NCBI RefSeq assembly: GCF_009848505.1
Contig: NZ_WWDL01000023.1
Coordinates: 32,092-96,091, forward strand
From: Muricoccus harenae
GTDB lineage: Bacteria; Pseudomonadota; Alphaproteobacteria; Acetobacterales; Acetobacteraceae
Direction of reading: 5' to 3'
DNA: 64,000 bases
The translations under genes were made by a program, and so were the position numbers. Each line of letters opens with the position of its first letter. Position 1 is the stretch's first letter. Under the pieces are notes generated by a model. The model was given only the letters and a program-made list of their open reading frames with translations. It had not been told where the DNA came from and ran no database searches. Positions 51,407 to 61,105 of this stretch are shown here, in pieces.

Positions 51407-53034
51407 ACGGCGTCCGCACTCCGCGCGAGCGTGCCCTCGATCAAGGCGACGGTTTCGGAAATGCCATAGAGCGCGACGAAGCCGCCGAAGCGCGGCCCTT
51501 CCTCCTGCCCCAGCAGCACCTGGTAGATCGCCGCGAACCAGGCCCGCGATACGCCGGGGCGGGATGGATCCTTGCCCGGCTGCAGGAAAGGCTCCCGCCG
51601 GCCCGCGTCATAGACCAGGTCCTGGATGGCCGAGGGCCGCTCGCCCGCGGGCAGTGCCTCAATCCGCGCCTGGTTTTCCCGCAGCAGCGAGGCCAGGTGC
51701 AGCAGCGCCTCGCGCTCGGGCTCCGTCGCCAGGCGGAAGCGCTTCGTCGGCTTCACCATGTCCCGGTAATAGGCCGAGGCCCGCTCCACCAGCACCGCCA
51801 GCATGGGCGATGCCTCGGGCGTGGCCTCCGGCGCATGGCGGCGGAGATAACCCCACAGCATCTCCGGCGTCTCGGCATTAGCCGCGACGGCGAGGTTCAG
51901 CAGCAGCGTGAAGGTGATCGGGCTGCCCGCGCCGTTGGGCAGCACCCCGCCATGGATGTGCCAGGCCGGATTCGCCGGGTCCGGTGTGGCCCGCAGCTTC
52001 TCCACATTCGCCAGATACTCGTCTGTCGCCCGCGGGATCACGTCGAAATGCAGCCGCTTCGCCCGGCCCGGCTGCTGGAACATGAAGAGCGACAGGCTCT
52101 CGGGCGGCGCGTAGCGCAGCCACTCGTCGATGGTCAGCCCGTTGCCCTTGCTCTTGCTGATCTTTTGGCCCTGGGCATCGAGGAACAGCTCATAGGTGAA
52201 ACCCACCGGCGGCTCGCCGCCCAGCACCCGGCAAATGGCGGAGGACAGCTTCACGCTGTCGATCAGGTCCTTGCCGGACATCTCGTAATCGACGCCCAGC
52301 GCATACCAGCGCAGCGCCCAGTCGGCCTTCCACTGCGCCTTCACATGGCCACCCGTCACCGGCGTCTCGAAACGCTCCCCCGTCTCCGGATCGCGCCAGA
52401 CGATGGTCCCGGCCTCCGGCCGCGTCTCATCCACCGGCACCTGCATCACCAGCCCGGTCTTTGGATGGATCGGCAGGAAGGGTGAGTAGGTGGCGCGGCG
52501 GTCCGGCCCCAGCGTCGGCAGGATCACCTGCCGCACCTCTTCATGCAGCGCCAGCATCCGCAGCAGCGCCGCGTCGAAGCGGCCGGAGGTGTAATAGTCG
52601 GTCGAGGAGGCGAATTCGTAGTCGAAGCCGAATTCGTCGAGGAAGGCGCGCAACCGGGCATTGTTATGCGCCCCGTAGCTGTCATGCGTGCCGAAGGGAT
52701 CGGGAATTCGCGTCACCGGCTTGCCCAGATTGGCCCGCAGCAACTCGGGGTTGGGGACGTTGTCCGGCACCTTCCGAAGGGCGTCCATGTCGTCCGAGAA
52801 CGCCAGGAGGCGAGTGGGCAGGCCCGTCAGCCGCTCGAAGGCCCGGCGTACCCAAGTGGTCCGCGCCACCTCCCCGAAGGTGCCGATATGAGGCAGGCCC
52901 GAGGGGCCGTAGCCCGTTTCGAACAGCGCCACGCCTTTCGCCCTCACCGAGGCGCGGTCGGCGACCTTCGCCGCCTCCTCGAAGGGCCAGGCGCGGGTGT
53001 CGCGCAGGGAGGGATCGGCGGGGAGACGTTCCAT
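51403..53034 (-). CDS. lysS: Lysyl-tRNA synthetase, class I
   Basis: 543 residues. The HIGH-type signature is [20 protein letters not shown] and the KMSKS-type signature [20 protein letters not shown], with [20 protein letters not shown] between them, which defines class I LysRS (archaeal/alphaproteobacterial type) rather than class II. It charges tRNA-Lys in the cytoplasm. The start ATG 53034 gives [20 protein letters not shown]. Its stop overlaps the mprF start, so Lys-tRNA production and lysyl-lipid handling are translationally coupled. Confidence 0.95.
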   Translation of the reverse strand: MERLPADPSLRDTRAWPFEEAAKVADRASVRAKGVALFETGYGPSGLPHIGTFGEVARTTWVRRAFERLTGLPTRLLAFSDDMDALRKVPDNVPNPELLRANLGKPVTRIPDPFGTHDSYGAHNNARLRAFLDEFGFDYEFASSTDYYTSGRFDAALLRMLALHEEVRQVILPTLGPDRRATYSPFLPIHPKTGLVMQVPVDETRPEAGTIVWRDPETGERFETPVTGGHVKAQWKADWALRWYALGVDYEMSGKDLIDSVKLSSAICRVLGGEPPVGFTYELFLDAQGQKISKSKGNGLTIDEWLRYAPPESLSLFMFQQPGRAKRLHFDVIPRATDEYLANVEKLRATPDPANPAWHIHGGVLPNGAGSPITFTLLLNLAVAANAETPEMLWGYLRRHAPEATPEASPMLAVLVERASAYYRDMVKPTKRFRLATEPEREALLHLASLLRENQARIEALPAGERPSAIQDLVYDAGRREPFLQPGKDPSRPGVSRAWFAAIYQVLLGQEEGPRFGGFVALYGISETVALIEGTLARSADAV

Positions 53035-53239
53035 GGCGGCCCCCAATTGCCCCCGCGCCCCTGCGCGGTCAACGCGGAGGCCTTCCTGCCCGCTCGCGTG
53101 GCCGACACGCGGGCATTCCTGCCCTACGAAACGCGCGTCTCGCATCAGGCTCCACCACCTGTATAAGCCCACTGCCACTTTGGCAGGGGTGGGCCCTCCG
53201 GGACCGCCCCCCAACAACGCCTCGAGAGGATGGCAGGTC

Positions 53240-54247
53240 ATGCGCGTTGGGGTTTTCGGTGCGACGGGCGCGGTCGGTAAGGAACTGGTGCAGGTCCTGG
53301 GGGACCGTGGCTACCCGGTGACCGAGCTGCGCCTCTTCGCCTCGACCCGCAGCGCAGGGACCCGAATTCCCACCCCCTTCGGGGAGAAAACCATCGAGGT
53401 CTACGACCCGGCCAATCCGCCGAAGCTGGACCTGGCCCTGCTCGCCGTCTCCGGCGACTGGTCCAAGGCCCATGCCCGACACCTGGTCGCGGCCGGGGCC
53501 GTGGTGGTCGATAATTCCTCCGCTTTCCGGCTTGAGGCTGACGTTCCGCTGGTGGTGCCAGAGGTGAACGCCTCGGCCGGCCACGGTGCCCGGCTGATCG
53601 CGAACCCGAACTGCACCACCGCCATCCTGGCCGTGGCGCTGGCCCCGCTGCACCGTGAATTCGGCCTGAAGCGCGTGATCGTCTCCACCTACCAGGCCTC
53701 CTCCGGCGCCGGCGCCGAGGGGATGCAGGAGCTGGAACAGGGCCTGCGCGAGGTTCTGGTGAATGGCGGCCAGGCGAAGAACAGCGTCTTCCGCCACCCG
53801 CTGCCGATGAACCTCATCCCGCATATCGATAGCTTCCAACCCAATGGCTACACGCGGGAAGAGATGAAGGTGACCTGGGAGACCCGGAAGATCATGGGCC
53901 TGCCGGATCTCCTGATTTCCTGCACCGCCGTCCGTGTCCCGACGCTCCGCGCCCATGCCGAGGCTGTGACGATCGAAACCGAGCGCCCCGTGACGCCGGA
54001 GGCCGCGCGCGCCGTCCTCGCCACCGCTCCGGGCGTGAAGCTGACGGACGACGTGGCGAATGCCGTCTACCCGATGCCGCTGACCGCCAGCGGCCGCTAC
54101 GACGTGGAGGCCGGCCGCATCCGGTCCAACCCCGTCTTCGGCGATTGCGGCCTCGACTTCTTCGTTTGCGGCGACCAGCTCCTCAAGGGCGCCGCCCTGA
54201 ACGCGGTGCAGATCGCCGAGGCCCTGCCGGTCAAGCTGGCGGCCTGA
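53240..54247 (+). CDS. asd: Aspartate-semialdehyde dehydrogenase
   Basis: 335 residues. The NADP-binding start is [20 protein letters not shown]; the catalytic Cys is in [20 protein letters not shown], and [20 protein letters not shown] with [14 protein letters not shown] complete the active site. It reduces aspartyl phosphate to aspartate semialdehyde for lysine, threonine and methionine synthesis. Divergent from lysS across 205 bp, an apt pairing of lysine-related genes. ATG 53240 follows GGCAGGTC. Confidence 0.96.
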   Translation: MRVGVFGATGAVGKELVQVLGDRGYPVTELRLFASTRSAGTRIPTPFGEKTIEVYDPANPPKLDLALLAVSGDWSKAHARHLVAAGAVVVDNSSAFRLEADVPLVVPEVNASAGHGARLIANPNCTTAILAVALAPLHREFGLKRVIVSTYQASSGAGAEGMQELEQGLREVLVNGGQAKNSVFRHPLPMNLIPHIDSFQPNGYTREEMKVTWETRKIMGLPDLLISCTAVRVPTLRAHAEAVTIETERPVTPEAARAVLATAPGVKLTDDVANAVYPMPLTASGRYDVEAGRIRSNPVFGDCGLDFFVCGDQLLKGAALNAVQIAEALPVKLAA

Positions 54248-54285
54248 ACCAGGCGGGGCGCCTGCCCCGGCCGTTCCATGATGAA

Positions 54286-54318
54286 GGGGGGAGAGCCGGC
54301 GGCTCTCCCCCCTTTCTT
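54286..54318 (+). terminator. Rho-independent terminator of asd
   Basis: Arms ggggggagagcc and ggctctcccccc (12 bp, perfect) with a ggc loop, followed by tttcttt. It starts 39 nt after the asd stop. Confidence 0.88.
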
Positions 54319-54384
54319 TATGCGCAAGCGCAATGCGCACGCGCAGTCGTCGCCCTGTGGCGTAACAGGCAGCCGGGCGGGGCG

Positions 54385-55038
54385 TCAGCCGCGCCAGGAG
54401 GTCCAGCGCAGCAGCCCGGTGCCCGGCCGCGCACTGGATGGCGGCGCCTCCGTCTCCACCGAAAGGGTCCGCGGTTGGCGCTCGGCCGGGCGCAGCGCCG
54501 GAACCTCCACCGGCAGGGTGCCATTCACCTGCGGCCCGCAGTCACCGGAACGATAGGACACGACATTAGGCCGCGCCTCGCCCGGTGCGCGGATGATCCG
54601 CACGGTCTGGGTGCATACGCCGCTGCCCGTGGAGGTGGTCACGGAGGTGAAGCCGACGCTGCCAGGAGGAATCGTCCCGGTGCCGATCCCGCCCAGCCCA
54701 TCAGGGCGCGCGACCTGCCGCAGGGTGGCCGCCTGGGCATGAAGGAGGCTGGCGATCTGCCGGTCCATCTCGAGCGAAATCTGGTTCAGCACCGAGAAGG
54801 GCGACCCGGCCCAGAAGAGAGGTGCAGCCGGCGCCCAGGCTGCGACTGGCACGGCAACCGGTGCCAGGACGATCCGGGGCGCGACATTCCCGACATAGCG
54901 GATCTCCCCGATCCCGCGACCGGGAAGCTCGATCGTCATGACCTGGAAGTCAGGGCTCCTGGCCTCGGCCAGTCCGGCGAAGCTGGTAAGGGCCAGCGCG
55001 GCAGCGCCGGCAAGGAGTGCAGTCTTGGTCTTAGGCAT
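54385..55038 (-). CDS. Secreted hypothetical protein
   Basis: 217 residues from ATG 55038 (GGAG 8 nt upstream; ATG 55056 would add 6 residues). A clean signal peptide reads KTALLAGAAALALTSFAGLA with cleavage near AEA-RSP. The mature part includes VMTIELPGRGIGEIRYVGNV, PAAPLFWAGSPFSVLNQISL, TSTGSGVCTQTVRIIRAPGE and VVSYRSGDCGPQVNGTLPVE; two Cys may form a disulfide. It is probably periplasmic. Family not recognised. Confidence 0.7.
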   Translation of the reverse strand: MPKTKTALLAGAAALALTSFAGLAEARSPDFQVMTIELPGRGIGEIRYVGNVAPRIVLAPVAVPVAAWAPAAPLFWAGSPFSVLNQISLEMDRQIASLLHAQAATLRQVARPDGLGGIGTGTIPPGSVGFTSVTTSTGSGVCTQTVRIIRAPGEARPNVVSYRSGDCGPQVNGTLPVEVPALRPAERQPRTLSVETEAPPSSARPGTGLLRWTSWRG

Positions 55039-55202
55039 GATGATCTCCGTGCTCATGCAAACAGCGCGAAGAGGACACAGGGCGAAGCCGCCGAAAGCAT
55101 GCAGCGGGGCTCGGCTTGGCCAAAGGATAGGAAGCGATTTCCGGCACTTACAGAGGGCGTCCGTAACGAAGTGCTTCGCCGGCCGCGGCAGCCCGCCAAG
55201 AG

Positions 55203-55232
55203 AAAAGGCGGAGAAGCACCTGCTCCTCCGCC
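55203..55232 (-). terminator. Rho-independent terminator of the catalase gene
   Basis: Arms ggcggagaagca and tgctcctccgcc (12 bp, one G-U-compatible mismatch) with a two-base loop; on the minus strand the stem is followed by TTTTCTCTT. It lies 39 nt past the catalase stop. Confidence 0.8.
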
Positions 55233-55270
55233 TCCTGTCCTGAAGCCGCCCGTCGCCGGGCGGCCTCACC

Positions 55271-56779
55271 TCACTCCGCAGCCTGCTTCGACGGCGCGGC
55301 CATGCCCAGCCCTTCCGCCACCCGGCGCCCGTATTCAGCATCGGCCTGGGTGAAGTGGCTAACCATCTTCTCCCGGATCACCGGCTCGCATTCGGACAGC
55401 GCACCAACGAGGTTCATCACCAACTCGTTCCGCTCCTCATCACTGAAGGCGCGCCAGCGCTCCCCGGCCTGCTTGAAGTTGGCGGTTCGCTCGATCCTCT
55501 GCCGCCCGATCTCGCCCTGCACGAAGGGACGCGGCGGTGGCGCGGTCCGCTGCTGCTCCTGCAGTCCCTTGAAGTTGGTCGGCTCGAAGTTGATGTGCGG
55601 ATCGGCGCCCTGGTCGGCCCCATCAACCTTGTAGCTCATCTGCCCACCGCGCTGGTTGGTAGCGTAAGGGCATTTCGGCGCGTTGATCGGCAGCTGCAGG
55701 TAGTTCGGCCCCACGCGGTAACGCTGCGTGTCCGAATAGGCGAAGGTGCGGCCCTGCAGCAGCTTGTCCTCGGAGAAGTCGATCCCGTCCACCAGCACCC
55801 CCGTGCCGAAGGCCGCCTGCTCCACCTCATTGTGGTAGTCGGACGGGTTCCGGTTCAGCTGGATGTGCCCGACATGCAGCATCGGGAACTGATCCTCAGG
55901 CCAGAGCTTGGTGACGTCCAACGGATCCCAATCCAGCTCCGGATGCTCGTCATCGCTCATCACCTGGATGAACATGTCCCATTCCGGGAACTCGCCGCGC
56001 TCGATCGAGTCATAGAGGTCGCCAGTGGCGTGGTTGAAGTCCTTCGCCTGGATCGCCTGCGCCTCCGCCTGCGTCAGGTTCTTGATTCCCTGCCGTGGCT
56101 GGAAGTGGAACTTGCAGAGAACCGTCTTCCCCTCGGGGTCCACCAGCTTGTAGGTGTTCACGCCGGAACCCTGCATGTGGCGGTAGTCAGCCGGGATCCC
56201 CCATGGGGAGAACAGCCAGGTGATCATGTGGGTCGCTTCCGGCGACATGCTCACGAAGTCGAAGAACCGGTTCATCTTCTGGCGGTTGTGGATCGGGTCC
56301 GGCTTGAAGGCATGCACCATGTCCGGGAACTTCAGCGGATCCCGGATGAAGAAGACCTTCAGGTTGTTCCCCACCAGGTCCCAGTTGCCGTCCTCAGTGT
56401 AGAACTTGATGGCGAAGCCGCGCGGGTCGCGCAGAGTCTCCGGGCTGTGCCCGCCATGGATCACCGTCGAAAAGCGCAGGAAGATCGGCGTCTGCGTGCC
56501 TTTCCGAAACACCTTGGCGCGTGTGTATTTTGTGACCGGGTCGTCGCCCGCCATGCCGGTCGGGATGAAGATGCCATGGGCGGCGGCGCCGCGGGCATGC
56601 ACCACCCGCTCCGGGATGCGCTCGCGGTCGAAATGCGTGATTTTCTCGAGGTAGTGATAGTCCTCGAGCACCAGGGGCCCACGGGGTCCGACGCTGCGCG
56701 TGTTCTGATTGTCGTAGACGGGATGTCCCTGGCGCGTCGTCAGGCCTGGGCCCGACACACTCTTCCTCTCGTCCGCCAT
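55271..56779 (-). CDS. Monofunctional haem catalase (small subunit, clade 3)
   Basis: 502 residues. The distal His is in [18 protein letters not shown], the Asn in [20 protein letters not shown], and the proximal haem Tyr in [40 protein letters not shown] and [13 protein letters not shown] are further clade 3 signatures. It dismutates hydrogen peroxide in the cytoplasm. The length fits small-subunit catalases without the flavodoxin-like domain. The divergent promoter region with the helicase gene (207 bp) shows no OxyR-type site that I could assign with confidence. Confidence 0.96.
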   Translation of the reverse strand: MADERKSVSGPGLTTRQGHPVYDNQNTRSVGPRGPLVLEDYHYLEKITHFDRERIPERVVHARGAAAHGIFIPTGMAGDDPVTKYTRAKVFRKGTQTPIFLRFSTVIHGGHSPETLRDPRGFAIKFYTEDGNWDLVGNNLKVFFIRDPLKFPDMVHAFKPDPIHNRQKMNRFFDFVSMSPEATHMITWLFSPWGIPADYRHMQGSGVNTYKLVDPEGKTVLCKFHFQPRQGIKNLTQAEAQAIQAKDFNHATGDLYDSIERGEFPEWDMFIQVMSDDEHPELDWDPLDVTKLWPEDQFPMLHVGHIQLNRNPSDYHNEVEQAAFGTGVLVDGIDFSEDKLLQGRTFAYSDTQRYRVGPNYLQLPINAPKCPYATNQRGGQMSYKVDGADQGADPHINFEPTNFKGLQEQQRTAPPPRPFVQGEIGRQRIERTANFKQAGERWRAFSDEERNELVMNLVGALSECEPVIREKMVSHFTQADAEYGRRVAEGLGMAAPSKQAAE

Positions 56780-56986
56780 ACTGATTCTCTCCTTCTGTCA
56801 CCCTCGCCGTGCGCCTCCGATGTCTCCGCATCGTTTCAGCCGGCGCAATAAATACAGGCGTAGTTAGTCCGATCTCGCCGAAACAGGCCAAGCTCGCGTT
56901 CTCAATACTTCGTGGTGGATAACCGTCCGCCTTCTGCTCCAGGGAACAAATAGGCACCGGCGCCCAAGCCCGCTAAGAAGCCGCCA

Positions 56987-59818
56987 ATGCCGCCTAACTC
57001 GTCCACCACGCCGCGCCTGCTGCTGCCCGAAGCGCCCGCCCTGGTGGCCGGAATCGGCCGCGCCACGCTCGTTACTCCAGACGGCGAGATCGGGACGCTC
57101 CAGAACGGGGCCCTCGCCCATCGCCTCGCCGACCTTCCGCCCCCTCTGCTGGTCCATGCCCCCGCGACGGCAAGGCGCCTGAACCTCGCCCCCTTCTCCG
57201 TCGCCTACGACCTGCTCGAGCTCTTCGCCTTCATCCTTCCCGCCCAGCCTGCCGCCCCCACGCCGCGCGGCCTGGCCCAGGCGCTGGAGCTGGACGCTCC
57301 GAAGGATGACGAAGCCGCCGCTATCCTCCTGCCGGAGATCGCGACCACCCTCCTCCGCCGCCTCGCCGGCAGCCGCCACACGCTGCTCAACCGCGATGCC
57401 GGACAGCTCGCCGCCCGGCTGCGCGACGCCTCAGACTGGGTGTGGGCGCCCAGCATCCTCGCTGCCCTCGGCCAGCCCGATCCTCGCCCATCGACCGACG
57501 CGCTGAAGGTCTGGCGCCGCCTTCCCGAATGGGAGGAAACGGCGCCCCCTACCCCGCCCGCCTCCATCCCCGTCGCCCCGCTGGAAGCCCGCAAGCGCCT
57601 GGCCGAAATCCTCGGCGAGGGTGCCGAGACGCGCCCCGCCCAGGCCGACTATGCCTCCGCCGCCGCCCTCGCCTTCGCCCCGCGCGAGGCCGAGGGCCAG
57701 CCGCAGCTCGTCCTGGCCGAAGCAGGAACCGGCACCGGCAAGACCCTCGGCTACATCGCCCCGGCCTCCCTCTGGGCCGAGCGCAACGGCGCCCCGGTCT
57801 GGATCAGCACCTACACGCGCAATCTGCAGCGCCAGATCGACCAGGAACTCTTCCGCCTCTACCCGGACCCGGAAGACCGCCGCCGCCACATCGTCATCCG
57901 CAAGGGCCGCGAGAACTACCTCTGCCTGCTGAACCACGAGGAGGCGGTGAACGGCGCCATGCCTTCCCGCCTGCTCGCACTCTCCCTTGTCTCCCGCTGG
58001 GCCGCCGCCACGCGGGATGGTGACATGCAGGGCGGCGACTTCCCCGGCTGGATCGCGGAGCTTTTCCCCTGGGGCCATGTCGCGGGCCTGACCGACCGCC
58101 GCGGCGAATGCATCCACTCCGCCTGCCCGCATTGGCGCCGCTGCTTCGTGGAGCACTCCATCCGCCGCGCCCGCACCGCGCGGCTGGTCATCGCCAACCA
58201 CGCCCTGGTCATGATCCATGCCGCGCTCGGCGGCGGCGAGGACCGCCCTGCGCTGCGCTACGTTTTCGACGAAGGCCACCACCTCTTCGATGCCGCTGAC
58301 AGCGCCTTCTCCGCCGAGATCAGCGGCGGCGAGATGGCGGAGCTCCGCCGCTGGCTCCTGGGCGCCGAGGGCGCGCGCGGCCGCGCCCGCGGGTTGCGCC
58401 GCCGCCTGGAGGAGATCACCGCCGACCACCCGGCCCTCCTCCCGCTCGTGGATGAGGCGCTGCGCCATGCCGGCGCCCTGCCCGGCCCCGGATGGGGCTC
58501 GCGTCTCGGCGAGCCGGAGGAGCACGACCCCTATGAATTGGAGGAGGAGGAGCCCCTTCCGGGCGTTCCCGCCAGGACCAACCCGGGCGAGGCCTTCCTC
58601 CGCACCATCATCCTCCAGGTCCTCGCCCGCAGCCCGGAGGCCGACACGGGCTACGATGCCGAATGCGACCTCCACCCGCTCAACCCCGGTGTCTCCGAGG
58701 CGGGCGCGGCGCTGGAGGCAGCCCTTGCCCTCATCGAGACTCCGCTCCGTGCCCTCCACGCCCGCATCAGCGGGTTGCTCGAGGATCCGGACGCCGAGCT
58801 CGAAACCGGCGACCGCATCCGGCTGGACACCGCACGCCGCACCGTGGACCGCCGGGGCCTGCGCCCCCTCGGCGCCTGGCGCTCCATGCTCAGGGCCCTC
58901 GCCGATCGCACCCCTGAGCCCGGCACCCGCCCCGCCCATGTGGATTGGCTCGCCATCACCCGCCGCGATGGCCGGGTGATCGACGCCGCGCTGCACCGCC
59001 ATTTTCTTGATCCGACCGAGCCCTTCGCCGCCGCCGTTGCCGCGCCGGCGCATGGCCTGCTCATCACCTCCGCCACTCTCCGCGATAGCGGCGAGGGCGA
59101 CCCGGAGCACGCCTGGGAGGAGGCCGAGACCCGCACCGGCGCCATCCACCTTCCCACCCCCGCCATCCGCGCGGCGGTGCCCTCACCCTTCGACTATCCA
59201 AACCAGACCCTGGCGATCGTGGTGACGGATGTCTCCCGCGAAGGCCCCCAGGCCGCCATGGCCATGGAGCAGCTCTTTCGCGCCTCCGGCGGCGGCGCCC
59301 TCGGCCTCTTCACCGCCATCCGCCGATTGCGGGACGCCCATGCCCGCATGGCCCCGGGGCTGGAGGCCGCCGGCCTTCCCTTTTACGCCCAGCATGTCGA
59401 CGCGATGGACAACGCCACCCTGGTGGACGTCTTCCGCGCCGAGGAAGACTCCTGCCTCCTCGGCACCGACGCCCTGCGGGATGGCGTGGACGTACCCGGC
59501 CGCTCCCTCCGCCTGCTGGTCTTCGACCGCATCCCCTGGCCCCGCCCCACCATCCTGCACCGGGAGCGGCGCACCCATCTCTCCGGCGCCCGCCCCAAGG
59601 CCTATGACGACGCTATCGCCCGGCACCGGCTGCGCCAGGCCTTTGGCCGGCTGATCCGCCGCGCCGACGACCGCGGCGTCTTCGTCCTGCTCGATGCCCG
59701 CGCCCCCTCCCGCCTGCTTGCGGGGCTGCCGGATGGCGTCATCGCGCACCGCATGGGCTTGGCCGAGGCGGTGCGCGAAACCCGCCGCTTCCTGAATGGT
59801 GATCACCCAGGCAATTGA
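56987..59818 (+). CDS. DinG/XPD-like ATP-dependent DNA helicase
   Basis: 943 residues. Walker A is LAEAGTGTGKTLGYIAPASL, the DEAH-type box is YVFDEGHHLFDAADSAFSAE, and the C-terminal motif VI is HRLRQAFGRLIRRADDRGVF. Four Cys between motifs I and II (ENYLCLLN, then GECIHSACPHWRRCFVEHS) are spaced as an XPD-type 4Fe-4S cluster. GTDALRDGVDVPGRSLRLLV is the motif V region. The first ~200 residues are not a recognisable exonuclease. It likely unwinds DNA or R-loops 5'-to-3' during repair. The start ATG 56987 gives MPPNSSTTPRLLL. Confidence 0.9.
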   Translation: MPPNSSTTPRLLLPEAPALVAGIGRATLVTPDGEIGTLQNGALAHRLADLPPPLLVHAPATARRLNLAPFSVAYDLLELFAFILPAQPAAPTPRGLAQALELDAPKDDEAAAILLPEIATTLLRRLAGSRHTLLNRDAGQLAARLRDASDWVWAPSILAALGQPDPRPSTDALKVWRRLPEWEETAPPTPPASIPVAPLEARKRLAEILGEGAETRPAQADYASAAALAFAPREAEGQPQLVLAEAGTGTGKTLGYIAPASLWAERNGAPVWISTYTRNLQRQIDQELFRLYPDPEDRRRHIVIRKGRENYLCLLNHEEAVNGAMPSRLLALSLVSRWAAATRDGDMQGGDFPGWIAELFPWGHVAGLTDRRGECIHSACPHWRRCFVEHSIRRARTARLVIANHALVMIHAALGGGEDRPALRYVFDEGHHLFDAADSAFSAEISGGEMAELRRWLLGAEGARGRARGLRRRLEEITADHPALLPLVDEALRHAGALPGPGWGSRLGEPEEHDPYELEEEEPLPGVPARTNPGEAFLRTIILQVLARSPEADTGYDAECDLHPLNPGVSEAGAALEAALALIETPLRALHARISGLLEDPDAELETGDRIRLDTARRTVDRRGLRPLGAWRSMLRALADRTPEPGTRPAHVDWLAITRRDGRVIDAALHRHFLDPTEPFAAAVAAPAHGLLITSATLRDSGEGDPEHAWEEAETRTGAIHLPTPAIRAAVPSPFDYPNQTLAIVVTDVSREGPQAAMAMEQLFRASGGGALGLFTAIRRLRDAHARMAPGLEAAGLPFYAQHVDAMDNATLVDVFRAEEDSCLLGTDALRDGVDVPGRSLRLLVFDRIPWPRPTILHRERRTHLSGARPKAYDDAIARHRLRQAFGRLIRRADDRGVFVLLDARAPSRLLAGLPDGVIAHRMGLAEAVRETRRFLNGDHPGN

Positions 59819-59854
59819 CGGCGCGCCCCGCAGCCTGCGAAGCCTTTCACCACG

Positions 59855-60304
59855 ATGGACACGAACCTCATGGACACCGCCCCCACCTCCCTTCCCACGC
59901 GCTTCACGGCGCAGGAAGCCCTGGTTTGCGCCATGGTGCTGATGGGGGTGAGCGACCGCGGCATGTCCGATGCCGAGCTTGCCGCCATGTCCCGCCTGGT
60001 GCGTGAGCTGCCGGTCTTCAGCGATTTCCACACCAACGAGATCGGCACGGTGACGGAGGTCGTCCTCACGCTGCTCGACCAGACGGAAGGCCTCGACCGG
60101 GCCGCGGAGATGATCCGCGACGCCCTGCCGCCCCGCCTGCGCGAAACGGCCTATCTCCTCGCCTGCGAGATCGCCGCGGCCGATGGCGACGCCACTCAGG
60201 AGGAACTTCGCTTCCTCCAGGATTTCCGCATAACCCTCGATATTGATCGCCTGGTTGCCGGCGCCATCGAGCGAGCAGCCAAGGCACGCTTTCAGGTTAT
60301 CTGA
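59855..60304 (+). CDS. TerB-like tellurite resistance family protein
   Basis: 149 residues, all helical. TAQEALVCAMVLMGVSDRGM, then MSDAELAAMSRLVRELPVF and ETAYLLACEIAAADGDATQE, where the acidic pairs match TerB metal-binding positions. The last helix FLQDFRITLDIDRLVAGAIE closes the fold. TerB proteins are linked to tellurite and stress response, but here there is no ter operon, so the role is unclear. ATG 59870 is an alternative start. It follows the helicase by 36 nt and may be co-transcribed. Confidence 0.8.
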   Translation: MDTNLMDTAPTSLPTRFTAQEALVCAMVLMGVSDRGMSDAELAAMSRLVRELPVFSDFHTNEIGTVTEVVLTLLDQTEGLDRAAEMIRDALPPRLRETAYLLACEIAAADGDATQEELRFLQDFRITLDIDRLVAGAIERAAKARFQVI

Positions 60305-60362
60305 AGTCCGCGCCAGACCGGCTCCGGGCGGCGCGATCAGCCCGCGCCGCCACGGCCGCCCG

Positions 60363-60623
60363 CTAGAGCGGCCCCATCACCTTTTCCTCGATCTCCTGCA
60401 ACGCGGCCTCGAAGCCAGCGGCGATGACGGCACGGCTCATCATCACACTCACGACATCAGTCTCAGTCGGCGGTGCTTCCAGGGCTAACGCAAGCGCGGC
60501 GCGAAACCGCGCCATGCTTGAGGTGAGGTCACCTTCGCAGCATCGTTCCTGGAATAATGCCTCAAGCACGGGCTGAACCGCCCGCTTGACGACATCTGGC
60601 CCGGATTGCCGATTCTCGGTCAT
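60363..60623 (-). CDS. Small hypothetical protein
   Basis: 86 residues, helical: SGPDVVKRAVQPVLEALFQE, then LTSSMARFRAALALALEAPP and MMSRAVIAAGFEAALQEIEE. No family, signal peptide or membrane segment. GGGGGAAGC-type sequence precedes ATG 60623. Convergent with the TerB gene. Composition is normal for the host, which supports it as a real gene. Confidence 0.5.
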   Translation of the reverse strand: MTENRQSGPDVVKRAVQPVLEALFQERCCEGDLTSSMARFRAALALALEAPPTETDVVSVMMSRAVIAAGFEAALQEIEEKVMGPL

Positions 60624-61105
60624 GAGCTTCCCCCTCCCGCGTCCGTAAGCCCCCCGGCTTGCAACACTTCGGACGTTCTAGGGGGCAGTTAGTTAACGTA
60701 CTCACGAATGCAGCAAGCAATTCCGTTGCAGCTTCAGAAATTTCACGTGTGAGCGGCAGAGGCACCACACAAAGGGGGCCTCACGCGCCAGACAGGACTT
60801 CGTCATCGGCTCACAAAGGTCACCGGCAGGTTGGCGAACTGGTCCCCAGCCCGCCGGCAACCTTATCCAGTCCTTCGCAGGGCCGGGTCGGCGCCCGTTT
60901 ACAAGAATGGAACGGTTACTTCCAGAAATAATTATGCGGCCGCGATTTGTCCGCAGGGCCAGCCTGATGGCCGCCATGCTCCGCCGGAACGCGCGACGCT
61001 CGGCTCGAGGACGATCCAGTGATCAGAACGCCTTGCCACAAGCCTTGCCTTGCCCCGTCACAAGAGGGCGAGACAATATTGGCCCATGCGAGCACATCGG
61101 CTGTC
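60624..61105. other. 482-bp region without a supported gene
   Basis: Less GC-rich than its neighbours. Several ORFs cross it on both strands, but none has host-like codon use, an RBS or a recognisable motif. It may be the decayed upstream part of the propeller pseudogene plus promoter DNA for the small minus-strand gene. Confidence 0.4.

Noticed and set aside
57431..59149. 572-residue minus-strand open frame
   Set aside because: Antisense shadow of the DinG/XPD-like helicase; Gly/Ala/Asp-rich and without motifs.
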